A DNA stretch of 64,000 nucleotides from Pectobacterium actinidiae. GTDB lineage: Bacteria > Pseudomonadota > Gammaproteobacteria > Enterobacterales > Enterobacteriaceae. Positions 36,308-45,044 of this stretch are shown here, piece by piece. Location of the stretch: assembly GCF_000803315.1 (NCBI RefSeq), contig NZ_JRMH01000001.1, positions 1,364,001-1,428,000 on the forward strand, in the 5' to 3' direction. Under the pieces are notes generated by a model that made no database searches, was not told where the DNA came from, and saw only the letters and a list, made by a program, of their open reading frames with translations. The position numbers and the translations under genes were made by a program. Numbering within the stretch: position 1 is the first letter of the stretch; the number at the start of each line of letters is the position of its first letter.

Positions 36308-36437
36308 GATTGTTTAACTCCGCCATTATCTGAGGGGTGTTCACCGGGATGCCCTGACCACCAAAGGCACAGGGACGGGGGGACTGCGCGCATCCGGAAA
36401 GCGCGCACAGCAAAACCAGCGCAATCAAGCGTTTCAT
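36300..36437 (-). CDS. virB7: VirB7-like small lipoprotein
   Basis: 45 codons between virB6 and virB8, too short to appear in usual ORF lists. It starts MKRLIALVLLCALSGC with a clear lipobox (ALSG-Cys16), followed by a short tail with a second Cys (PRPCAFGG) and ending AELNNHE. AAGGAAAC provides the ribosome site. VirB7 lipoproteins stabilise VirB9 in the outer membrane. Its stop overlaps the virB8 start. Confidence 0.85.
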   Translation of the reverse strand: MKRLIALVLLCALSGCAQSPRPCAFGGQGIPVNTPQIMAELNNHE

Positions 36438-36521
36438 GGGATGTTTCCTTAGTGAGATGAAAACAAGGTTATGTTTTCGTCGGGAGGATTAACGGGAATA
36501 TTTCAGCAGGGGATGACAGGT

Positions 36522-37586
36522 TTAACGATGGAATTTCTGAACGGCCGTTTCTCTTGATTGCGCCAGCCGCCGGGCTTCGTTGCGGGCGATCATCTGTTCA
36601 ATCGCGTTCTTACGTGCCTGAGCTGCGCTGTATCCCGGACCACTGCCGGGTTTACCCGCACTGGCATCACTCCAGCCCTGGATAGTGTCCTGAAGGGTAC
36701 GGGTAGTCTGCTTACCGGCTCCTGCTGCCAGTTTCCCGGCACCAAACGCCGCCGCGCCGATACCCACCGCCGCCAGCCCCTGCATAGACACGGTTGCACT
36801 GGCCCCGGCCAGCGCGCTGGCCAGTTTTGCGGAGAGGTAGACCAGTATTGCTGCGCAGATACCGGCCAGACAGACCTGTGCACCTAGTTCCACAATGTTG
36901 GATTGTGCAGACAGTTGTGTTGCAATATCTAACCGCGAGTTTAAATAATTAACGACAATGCGTAGCGACAACGCAGAAAACAGAACCGTTAATATGGCGG
37001 CGAAAACATTTTGCAGCCAGTTGTTAAACATGGGGCGTAAAAAGCCATACAGCAGACAAAAGATAAATACGGGAGCTGTAATACTCAGCAGTAAAACCAT
37101 GACTTCCGCGATCATTGAAATAAAGGCGGTGATAATCATTAAAACGAATATCCCGAGCCAGACATAAAATTGAGCCGTCATACCCTCATCTTTTATGTAT
37201 GTTGAGTTATCCATGTCGTGTAACGTTTTACCCAACACCTTCGCTTTACCCCATAAGCTATCCAGTAACTGCCAGATATTATCACTGCCGGAAAATCCCT
37301 CCTTCAGGCCATTAATGGCATCAATGACCCCATCAAGATAACCGCTGACATTTGCCACAAAGGACAGGATGATTGCCATCCTCATGATGTCCCACGTGAC
37401 ATCCTCCATAGGCATGGACAACTTACCTGCCAGGGTCTGGTATCCACGCCACATGATATAGAGCGTGGCTGACGTTGCCACCAGCCCCACCATCATGGAG
37501 GAGTATGACATCATCAGTCCCTTTGTGGCGTCAGTAATTCCTCCTATCAGGTGTTTTTCAACACCGATAAATACACCACCGGGCAT
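36522..37586 (-). CDS. virB6: VirB6-like polytopic channel protein
   Basis: A 354-residue inner-membrane protein with about six hydrophobic segments (SYSSMMVGLVATSATLYIMW; IFVLMIITAFISMIAEVMVL; VFIFCLLYGFLRPMF; VFAAILTVLFSALSLRI; VCLAGICAAILVYLSAKLAS), the TrbL/VirB6 pattern. The C-terminal 70 residues are soluble and basic, rich in Arg and Gln. It forms part of the inner-membrane passage for DNA. Located between eexN and virB7. Confidence 0.9.
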   Translation of the reverse strand: MPGGVFIGVEKHLIGGITDATKGLMMSYSSMMVGLVATSATLYIMWRGYQTLAGKLSMPMEDVTWDIMRMAIILSFVANVSGYLDGVIDAINGLKEGFSGSDNIWQLLDSLWGKAKVLGKTLHDMDNSTYIKDEGMTAQFYVWLGIFVLMIITAFISMIAEVMVLLLSITAPVFIFCLLYGFLRPMFNNWLQNVFAAILTVLFSALSLRIVVNYLNSRLDIATQLSAQSNIVELGAQVCLAGICAAILVYLSAKLASALAGASATVSMQGLAAVGIGAAAFGAGKLAAGAGKQTTRTLQDTIQGWSDASAGKPGSGPGYSAAQARKNAIEQMIARNEARRLAQSRETAVQKFHR

Positions 37587-37596
37587 ATTAACCTCA

Positions 37597-37821
37597 CTAT
37601 GAGTTCAGGTCGGGAGTGGGGGCATTTAACTGCTGGATTTGATAATGGGCTTCATTGGCGTTTTTACAGTTATCCGAGGCATCGCCGGTTTTCTGGCATT
37701 TTTCATACACCGCTTTTAGCTCATCGGGATGATCTTTGTACCACTGAGTGGTTTTGGCTTCTTCTTTACAGCCACTGATGATAAATAATAAAGACAGGAA
37801 AGAGAGGGTTAATAAACGCAT
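37597..37821 (-). CDS. eexN: EexN-family entry-exclusion lipoprotein
   Basis: A 74-residue lipoprotein with signal and lipobox (LLFIISGCKE, Cys18). The mature part reads TQWYKDHPDELKAVYEKCQ, then TGDASDNCKNANEAHYQIQ, the EexN pattern (W-Y-x-x-H-P-x-E... C... C-x-N-A). EexN proteins block uptake of a related element by the host cell. The C-terminus QQLNAPTPDLNS is very similar to the end of VirB5 encoded just upstream (QQLTAPTPDLNG), a feature discussed as a finding. Confidence 0.85.
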   Translation of the reverse strand: MRLLTLSFLSLLFIISGCKEEAKTTQWYKDHPDELKAVYEKCQKTGDASDNCKNANEAHYQIQQLNAPTPDLNS

Positions 37822-37832
37822 GTGAGACTCCT

Positions 37833-38540
37833 TTAGCCGTTTAAATCAGGGGTTGGTGCAGTTAACTGTTGCTGATTCCACTGTTTAATACGCATATCCT
37901 CCAGGACTTTTTCGCGCTTTTCTGCTGCCTTCACGCTCATTTCCCACTGGTCAGTGAGCGTGTTCAGCATCACTGATTTTAGCTGAATACTGTTGGCAAG
38001 GTCCTGAGATTCCTTTGAGTCTTTGGACAGTGCGATACGGTTCGAGAGGCCGTTAATCTCGCCCAGTGTCTGGCTGACCTGATTCTGGATTTCGTCAGTC
38101 TGCTCAAGCTGGATCGCCTTATTAATGACCAGTTGTTTGCAGGTATCTGCATAGCGTCCTGACTGTTCGGCATTGCAGGTATCGAAAACCCGGTACTTCG
38201 CGTACAGTGCATCGAACTGTCCTGAGGTGCCGCCGGAAAGTAGCAGGTCATTGAGTGTCTGGCCTGGCTTGCGCAGTTTTTCCAGATCAGATTTCAGACT
38301 CTTCGCCTGATCCACAAAGTCTGCAATATCCCGGACGCCGGTGGCCGTCGCTAACTGATTTTTGTACGCCTGGATCTGGCTCTGGTAATGTTGCGCGGTC
38401 TGCATCCAGCGCTGCGCTTCTTTCAGCCATTCGAGCTCACGCAGCGGGTCAGCATCAACAAGGACAGGAATACCGGCATGCGCCAGCGGGCTGACAATGA
38501 CGCACGCGAAAATCAGAGCATGAAAATGCCTTTTCATCAT
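37833..38540 (-). CDS. virB5: VirB5-like minor pilin
   Basis: 235 residues from ATG 38540, with AAGGAG just upstream; ATG 38537 is equally possible, and the open frame further upstream overlaps virB4. A signal peptide is cleaved after AHA (SPLAHA-GIP). The mature protein is helical (ELEWLKEAQRWMQTAQHYQS, ... DFVDQAKSLKSDLEKLRKPG), the VirB5/TrbJ pattern. It sits at the pilus tip. The C-terminus QQLTAPTPDLNG recurs in EexN. Confidence 0.9.
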   Translation of the reverse strand: MMKRHFHALIFACVIVSPLAHAGIPVLVDADPLRELEWLKEAQRWMQTAQHYQSQIQAYKNQLATATGVRDIADFVDQAKSLKSDLEKLRKPGQTLNDLLLSGGTSGQFDALYAKYRVFDTCNAEQSGRYADTCKQLVINKAIQLEQTDEIQNQVSQTLGEINGLSNRIALSKDSKESQDLANSIQLKSVMLNTLTDQWEMSVKAAEKREKVLEDMRIKQWNQQQLTAPTPDLNG

Positions 38541-38557
38541 GGATCTCCTTTGGGTTA

Positions 38558-41302
38558 TCAGAGTGCCTGAGCCAGGTAGGGTTCCAGCCATTCATGGGGC
38601 TGCATCCCTTCACGGTACAGGGAATCAAAGATTTCGAGGTTATCGGCGCTGCCGCTCATCACTCGGGTGTATCTGCCGATACCTGAGAGGTCGAGCGTCA
38701 CGCGTGCAGCAAAACGTTTTGTGTCGCCACGCCTGAACTGATTTTTCACTACCACATACTGGCGGGCCTGCGGATCCAGATTTTTCACCACATCGAACAC
38801 TTCCGGTTCAAACTTCATCCCGTCAACATAGTGGGCCCGGTCGGCGCTGGGGTTCGCTGCCAGAATCTGCGTGCCACACTGCTCAATCACGGCGGGCGCA
38901 ATCTCATCCCTGATGATCTCCGCCGGGGACTGGGTTCCCACAACCAGCATCCCGTTGAGCTTACGGATGGTTTTCAGTCGGTTATAGGCGAAATCCTTAA
39001 AGATCGGATCCCGCAGCCATTTCCAGAACTCATCCATGAAGATAACCAGTCGTCGTCCGTCGAGCAGCGTGGTGATGCGGTACAGCAGGTAAAAGGAGAT
39101 CGGCGCACAGACGTTGACATCATCCAGAAACTCCGTGCCGTCAATGCCAAAGTTATCGCAGTGGCTGATATCGAAGGTATCCGATGCGTTATCAAAGACC
39201 CAGCCAAACTCGCCGCCCTGCGCCCACTGCGACAGCCGAATACTCAGGCCGTTTTCCTGTGCCTCCCGGGTGGCAGGCTCCGGCAAATTCTCCAGTAAAC
39301 GGGTGATCCCATGGATGCGGTACTGTGGCTCATTACTCATCACCGCCTGAACGGCGTCATTCAGGCGGCGTTCATCACGGGGCGTGATGGTCGCGCCGTT
39401 ACGCGTACACAGCAGTTTCATCAACTGACTGATGAAACTGATATTGCGTTTCGTGGGTAACAGTGAAAACGGGTTCCAACCTGTAGGGTCGCCATGCGTG
39501 ATGCGATAGTAACGGCCTCCCAGCGCCCGGATATTCATTTCCGCGCCCCGATCCTTGTCCAGATAAACGGTGGTCAGTCGTTTGGTTTTCGCATCGGGAG
39601 AAAAACTGTCCATACGGCCGTATTTCTGCTGCATGTTTTCAAGGAAAGTCATCAGCATGGTTTTACCCGAACCGTTGGTGCCGAGAATGCAGGTACTGGC
39701 CGGGTTCTTCTCGTTGAACTCGTCCTTGTCCGCCAGCGTGTTATGCAGGTTCAGATAGTAGCCATCCCCTGACGGGGTGCGCAGTAAGGCCATCGCATCC
39801 CCCCAGGGTGCGTTATCGCGCTTGCCGGGATAGAAATTGTGCAGCGCGGCCAGCTCAACAAAGTTCTGACTGCTCAGCTCTCCCTTGCGTGGGCGCAGGT
39901 GATAATTGCCGGGCAGTTGCGCCATATACGCAGCTGAAAGCGAAAGCGCGGCGGGAACCGGTGTAATGCCGAGGTTGTTCAGGGCACTGCTGATTTCACT
40001 GGTATCGGCCACCAGATTGTCCAGCGAGCGGGAAAACACCATGATGGATAAATGGTGTTTTCCATAGGCGATTTTCCCCGAGGTCAGCAGGTCGAGCGCC
40101 ACATCCAGATCCAGTCGCTGTGACACCGCATCATCATCTGAACTCATTAACAGACGTCGGGTACGTTTGATGGCCTTGCGGGCTTCTTCACGTGACATGC
40201 AGGTGTACGACTGGGTGATTATATAATCGCAGGGGGCGTACAGCAGCGAGTCCATCATCCCTGTCGCGGTCTCCTCCGGGAACTCCTTCACCTCCAGCCC
40301 CCGGAAATACTGTGTACCGCTGGCGTGGTTTATCTGCCCGGACTCCCCGGAAAAGAACAGCGCCGCCGACCCCATCATTGAATAGGCCGGAGCGCGGGTG
40401 ACGGGCACCTTGCGCCAGTGGTGCGTCAACAGGTACTCATAAAAAGATAACTGGGAGGAGAATACCACGTGACCTTCGGTGAACGTGCCAAGAGGACGTG
40501 CGGCGTAGCGTGACAGTGCGGAATCGAGCGAGCTTTTGATTTCCAGCATTTCCCGCAGTGCAGCGTCAAGCTCCTTCAGTTTCTTGCCGTCATTCATGCG
40601 TCTGCGCCCGGCTTTTTCCAGGCTGACAAACGGACGGTAACAGATGGTCAGGAACAGGCGGTTACGGCGAAATGGATCCGCCGCCAGCGAGGCATAATAC
40701 AGACGGCTGATTTCATCGGCGTAAGGGTTGCCGGACGGCTTGTGCAGCGAGTCGGTAAATGGCTCCCGCACGTTATGGATATAAAAGGTGACCGGCATCC
40801 CCTCGAATGAGCGGATGAGTCCGTGCAACTGGTTGCGGTCAATACTGAGGGTTTCGTCTGATTCGCAATCGAACGGGGTCCCCGTCAGTTCCCAGGTACA
40901 GTAGAGATCACTGTGTGGTGAGCGAACAACATGCTGATGAATATGCGATGAATACGGAATGTACTTCCTGAGCGTGGCACATTGATTCAGTTTCATGGCG
41001 TTGAGAAACTCCGTGATATCAACAGCATCATGCTCGACGGGCATAAATGTTGTTGCGCCAAACAGACGGTTTGCTGCCGGTTTTCCTCTTGCCCTGAGCC
41101 AGACGGCAATCAGGCTGAACCGCATGGGTTCATTCCGGGTGACGGATTTCATCACCAGAAATTCAACCGGGAGCAGGGCAAGGAGAGCGACGGAAGTCCA
41201 GACAGCGACGATGATGGTGATACCGGTGACACCCAGCAGGGGCACCATCGGCACCCCCCACAGTGCCGCCGGGCGTTTCATTGCTTTGAGCAGCTTTGCC
41301 AT
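38558..41302 (-). CDS. virB4: VirB3-VirB4 fusion, conjugation ATPase
   Basis: 914 residues, longer than stand-alone VirB4 (about 800). The first ~85 residues look like VirB3 (MKRPAALWGVPMVPLLGVTG followed by two membrane helices). The rest is VirB4, with Walker A GTNGSGKT around residue 540 (nucleotides about 39660-39685) and Walker B LVIFMDEFW around 750-758. It energises pilus biogenesis at the inner membrane. No separate virB3 gene lies between virB2 and virB4, which supports the fusion. ATG 41302 is 10 bp after the virB2 stop. Confidence 0.93.
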   Translation of the reverse strand: MAKLLKAMKRPAALWGVPMVPLLGVTGITIIVAVWTSVALLALLPVEFLVMKSVTRNEPMRFSLIAVWLRARGKPAANRLFGATTFMPVEHDAVDITEFLNAMKLNQCATLRKYIPYSSHIHQHVVRSPHSDLYCTWELTGTPFDCESDETLSIDRNQLHGLIRSFEGMPVTFYIHNVREPFTDSLHKPSGNPYADEISRLYYASLAADPFRRNRLFLTICYRPFVSLEKAGRRRMNDGKKLKELDAALREMLEIKSSLDSALSRYAARPLGTFTEGHVVFSSQLSFYEYLLTHHWRKVPVTRAPAYSMMGSAALFFSGESGQINHASGTQYFRGLEVKEFPEETATGMMDSLLYAPCDYIITQSYTCMSREEARKAIKRTRRLLMSSDDDAVSQRLDLDVALDLLTSGKIAYGKHHLSIMVFSRSLDNLVADTSEISSALNNLGITPVPAALSLSAAYMAQLPGNYHLRPRKGELSSQNFVELAALHNFYPGKRDNAPWGDAMALLRTPSGDGYYLNLHNTLADKDEFNEKNPASTCILGTNGSGKTMLMTFLENMQQKYGRMDSFSPDAKTKRLTTVYLDKDRGAEMNIRALGGRYYRITHGDPTGWNPFSLLPTKRNISFISQLMKLLCTRNGATITPRDERRLNDAVQAVMSNEPQYRIHGITRLLENLPEPATREAQENGLSIRLSQWAQGGEFGWVFDNASDTFDISHCDNFGIDGTEFLDDVNVCAPISFYLLYRITTLLDGRRLVIFMDEFWKWLRDPIFKDFAYNRLKTIRKLNGMLVVGTQSPAEIIRDEIAPAVIEQCGTQILAANPSADRAHYVDGMKFEPEVFDVVKNLDPQARQYVVVKNQFRRGDTKRFAARVTLDLSGIGRYTRVMSGSADNLEIFDSLYREGMQPHEWLEPYLAQAL

Positions 41303-41312
41303 AGATGACCTC

Positions 41313-41606
41313 TCAGCTCATCAGCAGTGCGCCGATCTCACTGCCCCCGCCAATCAGGATCCCGCCGATAATGATGTAGGCGCACTGGGACAGGCTTTCG
41401 CCTTTCCAGAGGGTCTTGTAACCCACCCAGATCACGGCCACGGTGATGGTGATCGCCGCCAGACCATGAAGACCGGTGGAGACCTTTTCCATCACGGTAT
41501 TTGCGCGAGTGAAACCATCGGCAAACGCCGGGGTTGTTGAAAAAACCATGAGCACACCTACGGAAACAGCACTGACAGCGGTCTTTAGCTTGCGAAAAAG
41601 TGTCAT
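41313..41606 (-). CDS. virB2: VirB2-like major pilin
   Basis: A 97-residue prepilin with a long signal peptide (MTLFRKLKTAVSAVSVGVLM... TPAFA-DGF) and two hydrophobic helices (GLHGLAAITITVAVIWVGYK; QCAYIIIGGILIGGGSEIGA), the VirB2/TrbC pattern. It polymerises into the conjugative pilus. Its ATG overlaps the virB1 stop (TAATG). Confidence 0.92.
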   Translation of the reverse strand: MTLFRKLKTAVSAVSVGVLMVFSTTPAFADGFTRANTVMEKVSTGLHGLAAITITVAVIWVGYKTLWKGESLSQCAYIIIGGILIGGGSEIGALLMS

Positions 41607-42313
41607 TATTCTTCCTCACGGGGTGACTGAGAGAGTCTGCGACGTACTGACGGCGCGGAGATCTGTGCGATGGCGATTTTCCCCTGACGGAGTTTTGCGG
41701 GGACGGCCCGGACAACTGTCCCCGGCCAGATCAGACGGGGAGGGGATGGCTTATCAGCAGGGATCGCTTCGAGGGGATTCGATGTTGTGGATTTATCCTC
41801 GCGGGTACCCGGTACGGCATAACGGGGAGATGCCGAAACATAACCCATCCGCTGCACATAGCTGGTCCCGGAAAAAGCCGCTTCAGGCTTTTGTCCGGTA
41901 CGGAAATTGCCGGAGTAATAGCAGCTCAACGCTCTTTCTAGAGAACCGCCACGTTGGTAGCAGTCGCTGAGAATGCGTTCAAAAACGGACAAATTGGTGC
42001 AGGGATCAAGCAGGTCAGTGGCCGTCACACCGTAGTGACGGAAATTGGTGCTGGTGATTTGCATCAGTCCCACAGAGTAACGGCGGCCCTGTGTCACGAG
42101 GCGGCGAATAATGAGCTCAGCTTTGTCCCGGCTGGCGGGCTGATGGGAAATAACATTGTTATCTCCGAGGGAGCGAGTGGCCTTCGGGATAATTTCGGCG
42201 ATGGCATAAGGGTTAAAACCGGATTCCACCCGTGCCACGTCGAGTGCAGTGGACGGATGAATGCTGGCGGCACACTGCATGGCCGCCGCCAGAAAGGCAG
42301 TGGTGGAAAGCAT
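41606..42313 (-). CDS. virB1: VirB1-like lytic transglycosylase
   Basis: 235 residues from ATG 42313, which has GAGGCAATC upstream; the longer open frame to 42478 overlaps the next gene and is rejected. It has the SLT lysozyme-like fold with the catalytic glutamate in DVARVESGFNPYAI and the motif YSVGLMQITSTNFRHYG. It has a short hydrophobic N-terminus (MLSTTAFLAAAMQCAASIHP). The C-terminal tail is basic. It opens the peptidoglycan for assembly of the secretion channel. First gene of the virB series after the small gene at 42390. Confidence 0.9.
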   Translation of the reverse strand: MLSTTAFLAAAMQCAASIHPSTALDVARVESGFNPYAIAEIIPKATRSLGDNNVISHQPASRDKAELIIRRLVTQGRRYSVGLMQITSTNFRHYGVTATDLLDPCTNLSVFERILSDCYQRGGSLERALSCYYSGNFRTGQKPEAAFSGTSYVQRMGYVSASPRYAVPGTREDKSTTSNPLEAIPADKPSPPRLIWPGTVVRAVPAKLRQGKIAIAQISAPSVRRRLSQSPREEE

Positions 42314-42389
42314 GATTGCCTCGGAGTTGAAGGCAGTGTGCCAGTCAGTCGACCCGGCACGCTGCGGAGTAAGGGGTAATAAAGAAGGG

Positions 42390-42623
42390 TTAAAGCGCCG
42401 TTTCGCCGGGCTCCGCACTCTGTGGCGGATTGTTATCCTCTCGTGGTTCAAGCAGGACCAGTTTGCCGGAAACCGCAATACCGGGTGTCAGGACAATATT
42501 CAGGCCGGGTTTGCCGTTATGGGCAAATGCCACGCCAACCCTGGTCCAGTAGGTGTTTTTTTCGCCCTGCATATCGGGCGGGCCTTCCTGGGTGACAAAT
42601 ACGTGGTAGATGGGTTTTCTCAT
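42390..42623 (-). CDS. Small conserved transfer-region protein
   Basis: A 77-residue protein (MRKPIYHVFVTQEGPPDMQG... YWTRVGVAFAHNGKPGLNI). The pattern 'xWxRVGxAFxHxxGxGxNIVL' recurs in small proteins of conjugative plasmids and ICEs, but no function is known to me. It ends in an acidic tail. It lies immediately upstream of virB1 on the same strand and is likely co-transcribed with it. Confidence 0.65.
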   Translation of the reverse strand: MRKPIYHVFVTQEGPPDMQGEKNTYWTRVGVAFAHNGKPGLNIVLTPGIAVSGKLVLLEPREDNNPPQSAEPGETAL

Positions 42624-42984
42624 GAATTATCCTCTCATCAGAACGACAACGAATGAAATAAACGGGTCACATCCCGATTCTGCATTCCGGTTTTAACGGG
42701 TCAGCGAGAACATTCAGCGGCACCCTGAATTGTGGTTGTGTGACAGCCCGAAGCACATTGTTAAAGAGCAATACTCGCCCTGGACGCATAAACGCCCATC
42801 AGGTGGACCATCGAATACTGGTGTGTTGAGGATGCTATTTCAGTCAGGAGGTGGAAATGGGAAAATCAAAACGTTGATGAGAGATAAAATAAATAAAGGT
42901 TATTATTGGAATGCGATTTTATATATGGGGAAATATAAAGACGCGCAAAGAAAATAATTTCTCCGCACGTCTTAATGATTATTT
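42624..42984. other. 360-bp gap upstream of the virB series, no reliable gene
   Basis: Holds an open frame at 42730-42957 on the plus strand with no protein character, except that a GGAGGTG ribosome-like site precedes a six-codon peptide (ATG 42856) whose stop overlaps ATG 42876. That second frame encodes a basic 26-residue peptide (MRDKINKGYYWNAILYMGKY...). It could be a leader or small peptide. The promoter of the transfer operon is probably here but could not be fixed. Confidence 0.4.
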
Positions 42985-43194
42985 TTAGCGATTACGGCGT
43001 TCAATTATGGACTGACATTCAATACAGGTTGTCACTCCTGGCAATGATTGTCTTCGCTTCTCTGGAATGGGCTTACCGCAGAAACGACAGTCGGATAGTG
43101 AGGGAGTGCCAGCCGGTTTGAAACGGCTTTGTTCAATCATTTCTTCCAGTCGCTGCTCATTAAACTCCTGATCACGGTCGATCTCATCTGGCAT
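42985..43194 (-). CDS. TraR/DksA-type zinc-finger protein
   Basis: A 69-residue protein with a C4 zinc finger: Cys36-x2-Cys39 and Cys57-x2-Cys60 (DCRFCGKPIP ... TTCIECQ), the signature of TraR/DksA proteins. The N-terminal helix (DEIDRDQEFNEQRLEEMIEQ) could reach into the RNA polymerase secondary channel as in TraR of the F plasmid. It may adjust host transcription during transfer. It overlaps the preceding DUF2857 gene and has GGAGG upstream. Confidence 0.88.
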   Translation of the reverse strand: MPDEIDRDQEFNEQRLEEMIEQSRFKPAGTPSLSDCRFCGKPIPEKRRQSLPGVTTCIECQSIIERRNR

Positions 43195-43768
43195 GCGATG
43201 TCCTCCTGTTCAGTGCTTCTTTCTCACAAAGGGTGATGCAGTTCCAGACGGCGGTGAGGGAAGGCCCTTTTTCCCGCGAGGACAATGATTCAGTGACCTG
43301 CATCATCGCTTCCAGTGCTTCAGAAGTATCAAGGTTTTCATGACGGTTCTTTTGCCATGACAGCCAGATTTCGGCATCGATAGCTTCATCAGGGACAGGC
43401 GTTCGGCCATAAGGGATGGTGACACCCAGCAACCGGCGACGAGTACAGACCTCGTTTGAGGTGAGACCAAAAAAGTGATTAAGGAGCGCAATAGACCCTC
43501 TCAATCTTATGGCACGATTAATCTGTTGCTGATGTTGTACCTCCTCGCGTGAAAACGTCAGGAGCTCTTGTAAAGCGTCGTGATGGACTGTGATCGACAT
43601 AAACTGTGTGGATGCACGGATGACGATGAAGAGTTCGTCGAGGGACAGCTGATTGAGGGCATTCAATTCGTCGTATGTGAATCCTAACGTTTCACAATAA
43701 CGAAAGTTGCCTTCCTTGAGGGCGGCAAGGGCATTTGTTAATACTGCATAATTCAGTGAGGGGAACAT
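43184..43768 (-). CDS. DUF2857 family ICE protein
   Basis: 194 residues from ATG 43768, which has GGAGGTG 8 bp upstream; an extension to a TTG at 43786 is less likely. The segment RRLLGVTIPYGRTPVPDEAI, then EIWLSWQ, is typical of DUF2857 proteins that accompany AlpA-like regulators and transfer genes in integrative elements. Function unknown, presumably regulatory or replication related. It overlaps the TraR-like gene by 11 bp. Confidence 0.75.
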   Translation of the reverse strand: MFPSLNYAVLTNALAALKEGNFRYCETLGFTYDELNALNQLSLDELFIVIRASTQFMSITVHHDALQELLTFSREEVQHQQQINRAIRLRGSIALLNHFFGLTSNEVCTRRRLLGVTIPYGRTPVPDEAIDAEIWLSWQKNRHENLDTSEALEAMMQVTESLSSREKGPSLTAVWNCITLCEKEALNRRTSHAR

Positions 43769-43782
43769 AGGTACACCTCCCT

Positions 43783-43977
43783 TCAACGCGTCAAGCGGTT
43801 AGCTAACTTGAGGTTAATCCATTCGTCAATTTCAGATTCGAGCCAAGCTACGCTGGCAGGCCCAATCTTTATTGAAGAAGGAAAGGTTCCCTCTTTCATG
43901 TACAGGTAGATTTGTGAGCGCTTTAGTCCGGTTTTTACTTCCACTTGTTTCAGCCGTAATAACTGATGAGATGTCAT
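43783..43977 (-). CDS. AlpA-family DNA-binding protein
   Basis: 64 residues from ATG 43977 (GGAGGTATTT upstream; the open frame extends to 44028 without support). The MerR/AlpA-like winged helix-turn-helix is clear: LLRLKQVEVKTGLKRSQIYL, MKEGTFPSSIKIGPASVAWL, ESEIDEWIN. AlpA proteins regulate integrase or excision genes in prophages and ICEs. It leads the three-gene set AlpA-DUF2857-TraR on the minus strand. Confidence 0.88.
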   Translation of the reverse strand: MTSHQLLRLKQVEVKTGLKRSQIYLYMKEGTFPSSIKIGPASVAWLESEIDEWINLKLANRLTR

Positions 43978-44129
43978 AAATACCTCCAGTGCAGAAATGG
44001 GATATGCCCGGAGTGGGTAAAAAAACACAGATAGGGGAGGAGGGAAAGTTGATGAGCCCGCATTACGGACACCACAATCCTTAATACGGGTTTTTAGATT
44101 GAAGTATGTAGTGTCATTTTAACTGGGCC

Positions 44130-45044
44130 CTAAATGGACGTAGGAGAACCGCGTTCAAGCGCCGTTTTTAACGTATCGCCGCTGAATCGGTCGGTCATGC
44201 CTTCGGCTGATGCCCACTGTTCAAAGATGGATAGAAGTTTATAAGGTTGTCTTATTAGTGGTCTTATAGACTCATTATTTTTACAGGCAAGCCAAAACAG
44301 TCTAGATAATGGTGTAGATATACGCGTCGAGGATGTTTCGGAAATATCGTTTTTGGCATGTATACTAAGTAATTTGTCAAACTCGGCCTGTCTGATGACA
44401 AAACAAGCATCTTCTGGTAAATCATGAATCGGGAAATATTCACTATGGCTGTATTGATTCGTTTTTTGGTATGGTTTTTTTTCAGTAATATGCAATGCAA
44501 TATTCTTAGGGAGTTTCATGAGTTGCAGTCTTATCCTTTCACGATATCTGATTTTTTCAAATATTTGAAAATGACAATCGTCAATGTTGACGGTAAGTCC
44601 ATAGTTAATATTAGTTTCTCCGACTACCGGTAGTGGGATACCGAGGGACCTAGCCAATAAACGTTGAATTAGTATGTATTCATATCCGATAAGCGTGGTG
44701 TCAATCACTTTTTGCTTGAAGTGAATATATTCCCCTCCGGTGATGACGATTAATCTTCTATTATTGATAAAGCAGTTTTTTTCTAGAATGCATAGCTGGT
44801 TAATCAGGTTGCCTCCTATAGTTTTAAGTTTTACTTTAGCATTTGAAAACTTTATTTTTCGTAAGATTACTTGAGATTGAAAATAGATAGAAAGGTTGAT
44901 GTATCCATATAAAGCATAGCGATAAATGTCAGCTTCTGTTAACTGTGATTTTCTTGTCTTCGTCGCTATAACGATTGCCTCTGGTATCGTAATCCAGTTA
45001 TGATTATTTTTCGTGATATTTATTTTTCTATTTTTTATTGTCAT
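44130..45044 (-). CDS. Hypothetical ICE protein
   Basis: 304 residues from ATG 45044 with GGAGATT 7 bp upstream. It is basic and AT-rich in codon use compared with the virB genes. The N-terminus NWITIPEAIVIATK, then LTEADIYRYALYGYINLSIY, looks like a helix-turn-helix or winged-helix adaptor. The C-terminus reads RPLIRQPYKLLSIFEQWASA, then MTDRFSGDTLKTALERGSP. No named family comes to mind. It lies upstream of the AlpA-type gene on the same strand, in the place where regulatory genes of ICEs are common. Confidence 0.62.
   Translation of the reverse strand: MTIKNRKINITKNNHNWITIPEAIVIATKTRKSQLTEADIYRYALYGYINLSIYFQSQVILRKIKFSNAKVKLKTIGGNLINQLCILEKNCFINNRRLIVITGGEYIHFKQKVIDTTLIGYEYILIQRLLARSLGIPLPVVGETNINYGLTVNIDDCHFQIFEKIRYRERIRLQLMKLPKNIALHITEKKPYQKTNQYSHSEYFPIHDLPEDACFVIRQAEFDKLLSIHAKNDISETSSTRISTPLSRLFWLACKNNESIRPLIRQPYKLLSIFEQWASAEGMTDRFSGDTLKTALERGSPTSI

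Noticed and set aside
42314..42478. N-terminal extension of VirB1
   Set aside because: It overlaps the small gene at 42390-42623, and the ATG at 42313 has GAGG upstream and begins a plausible hydrophobic leader.
42730..42957. 75-codon open frame upstream of the virB genes
   Set aside because: No ribosome site at its start and no protein-like composition; only the short inner peptides were noted.
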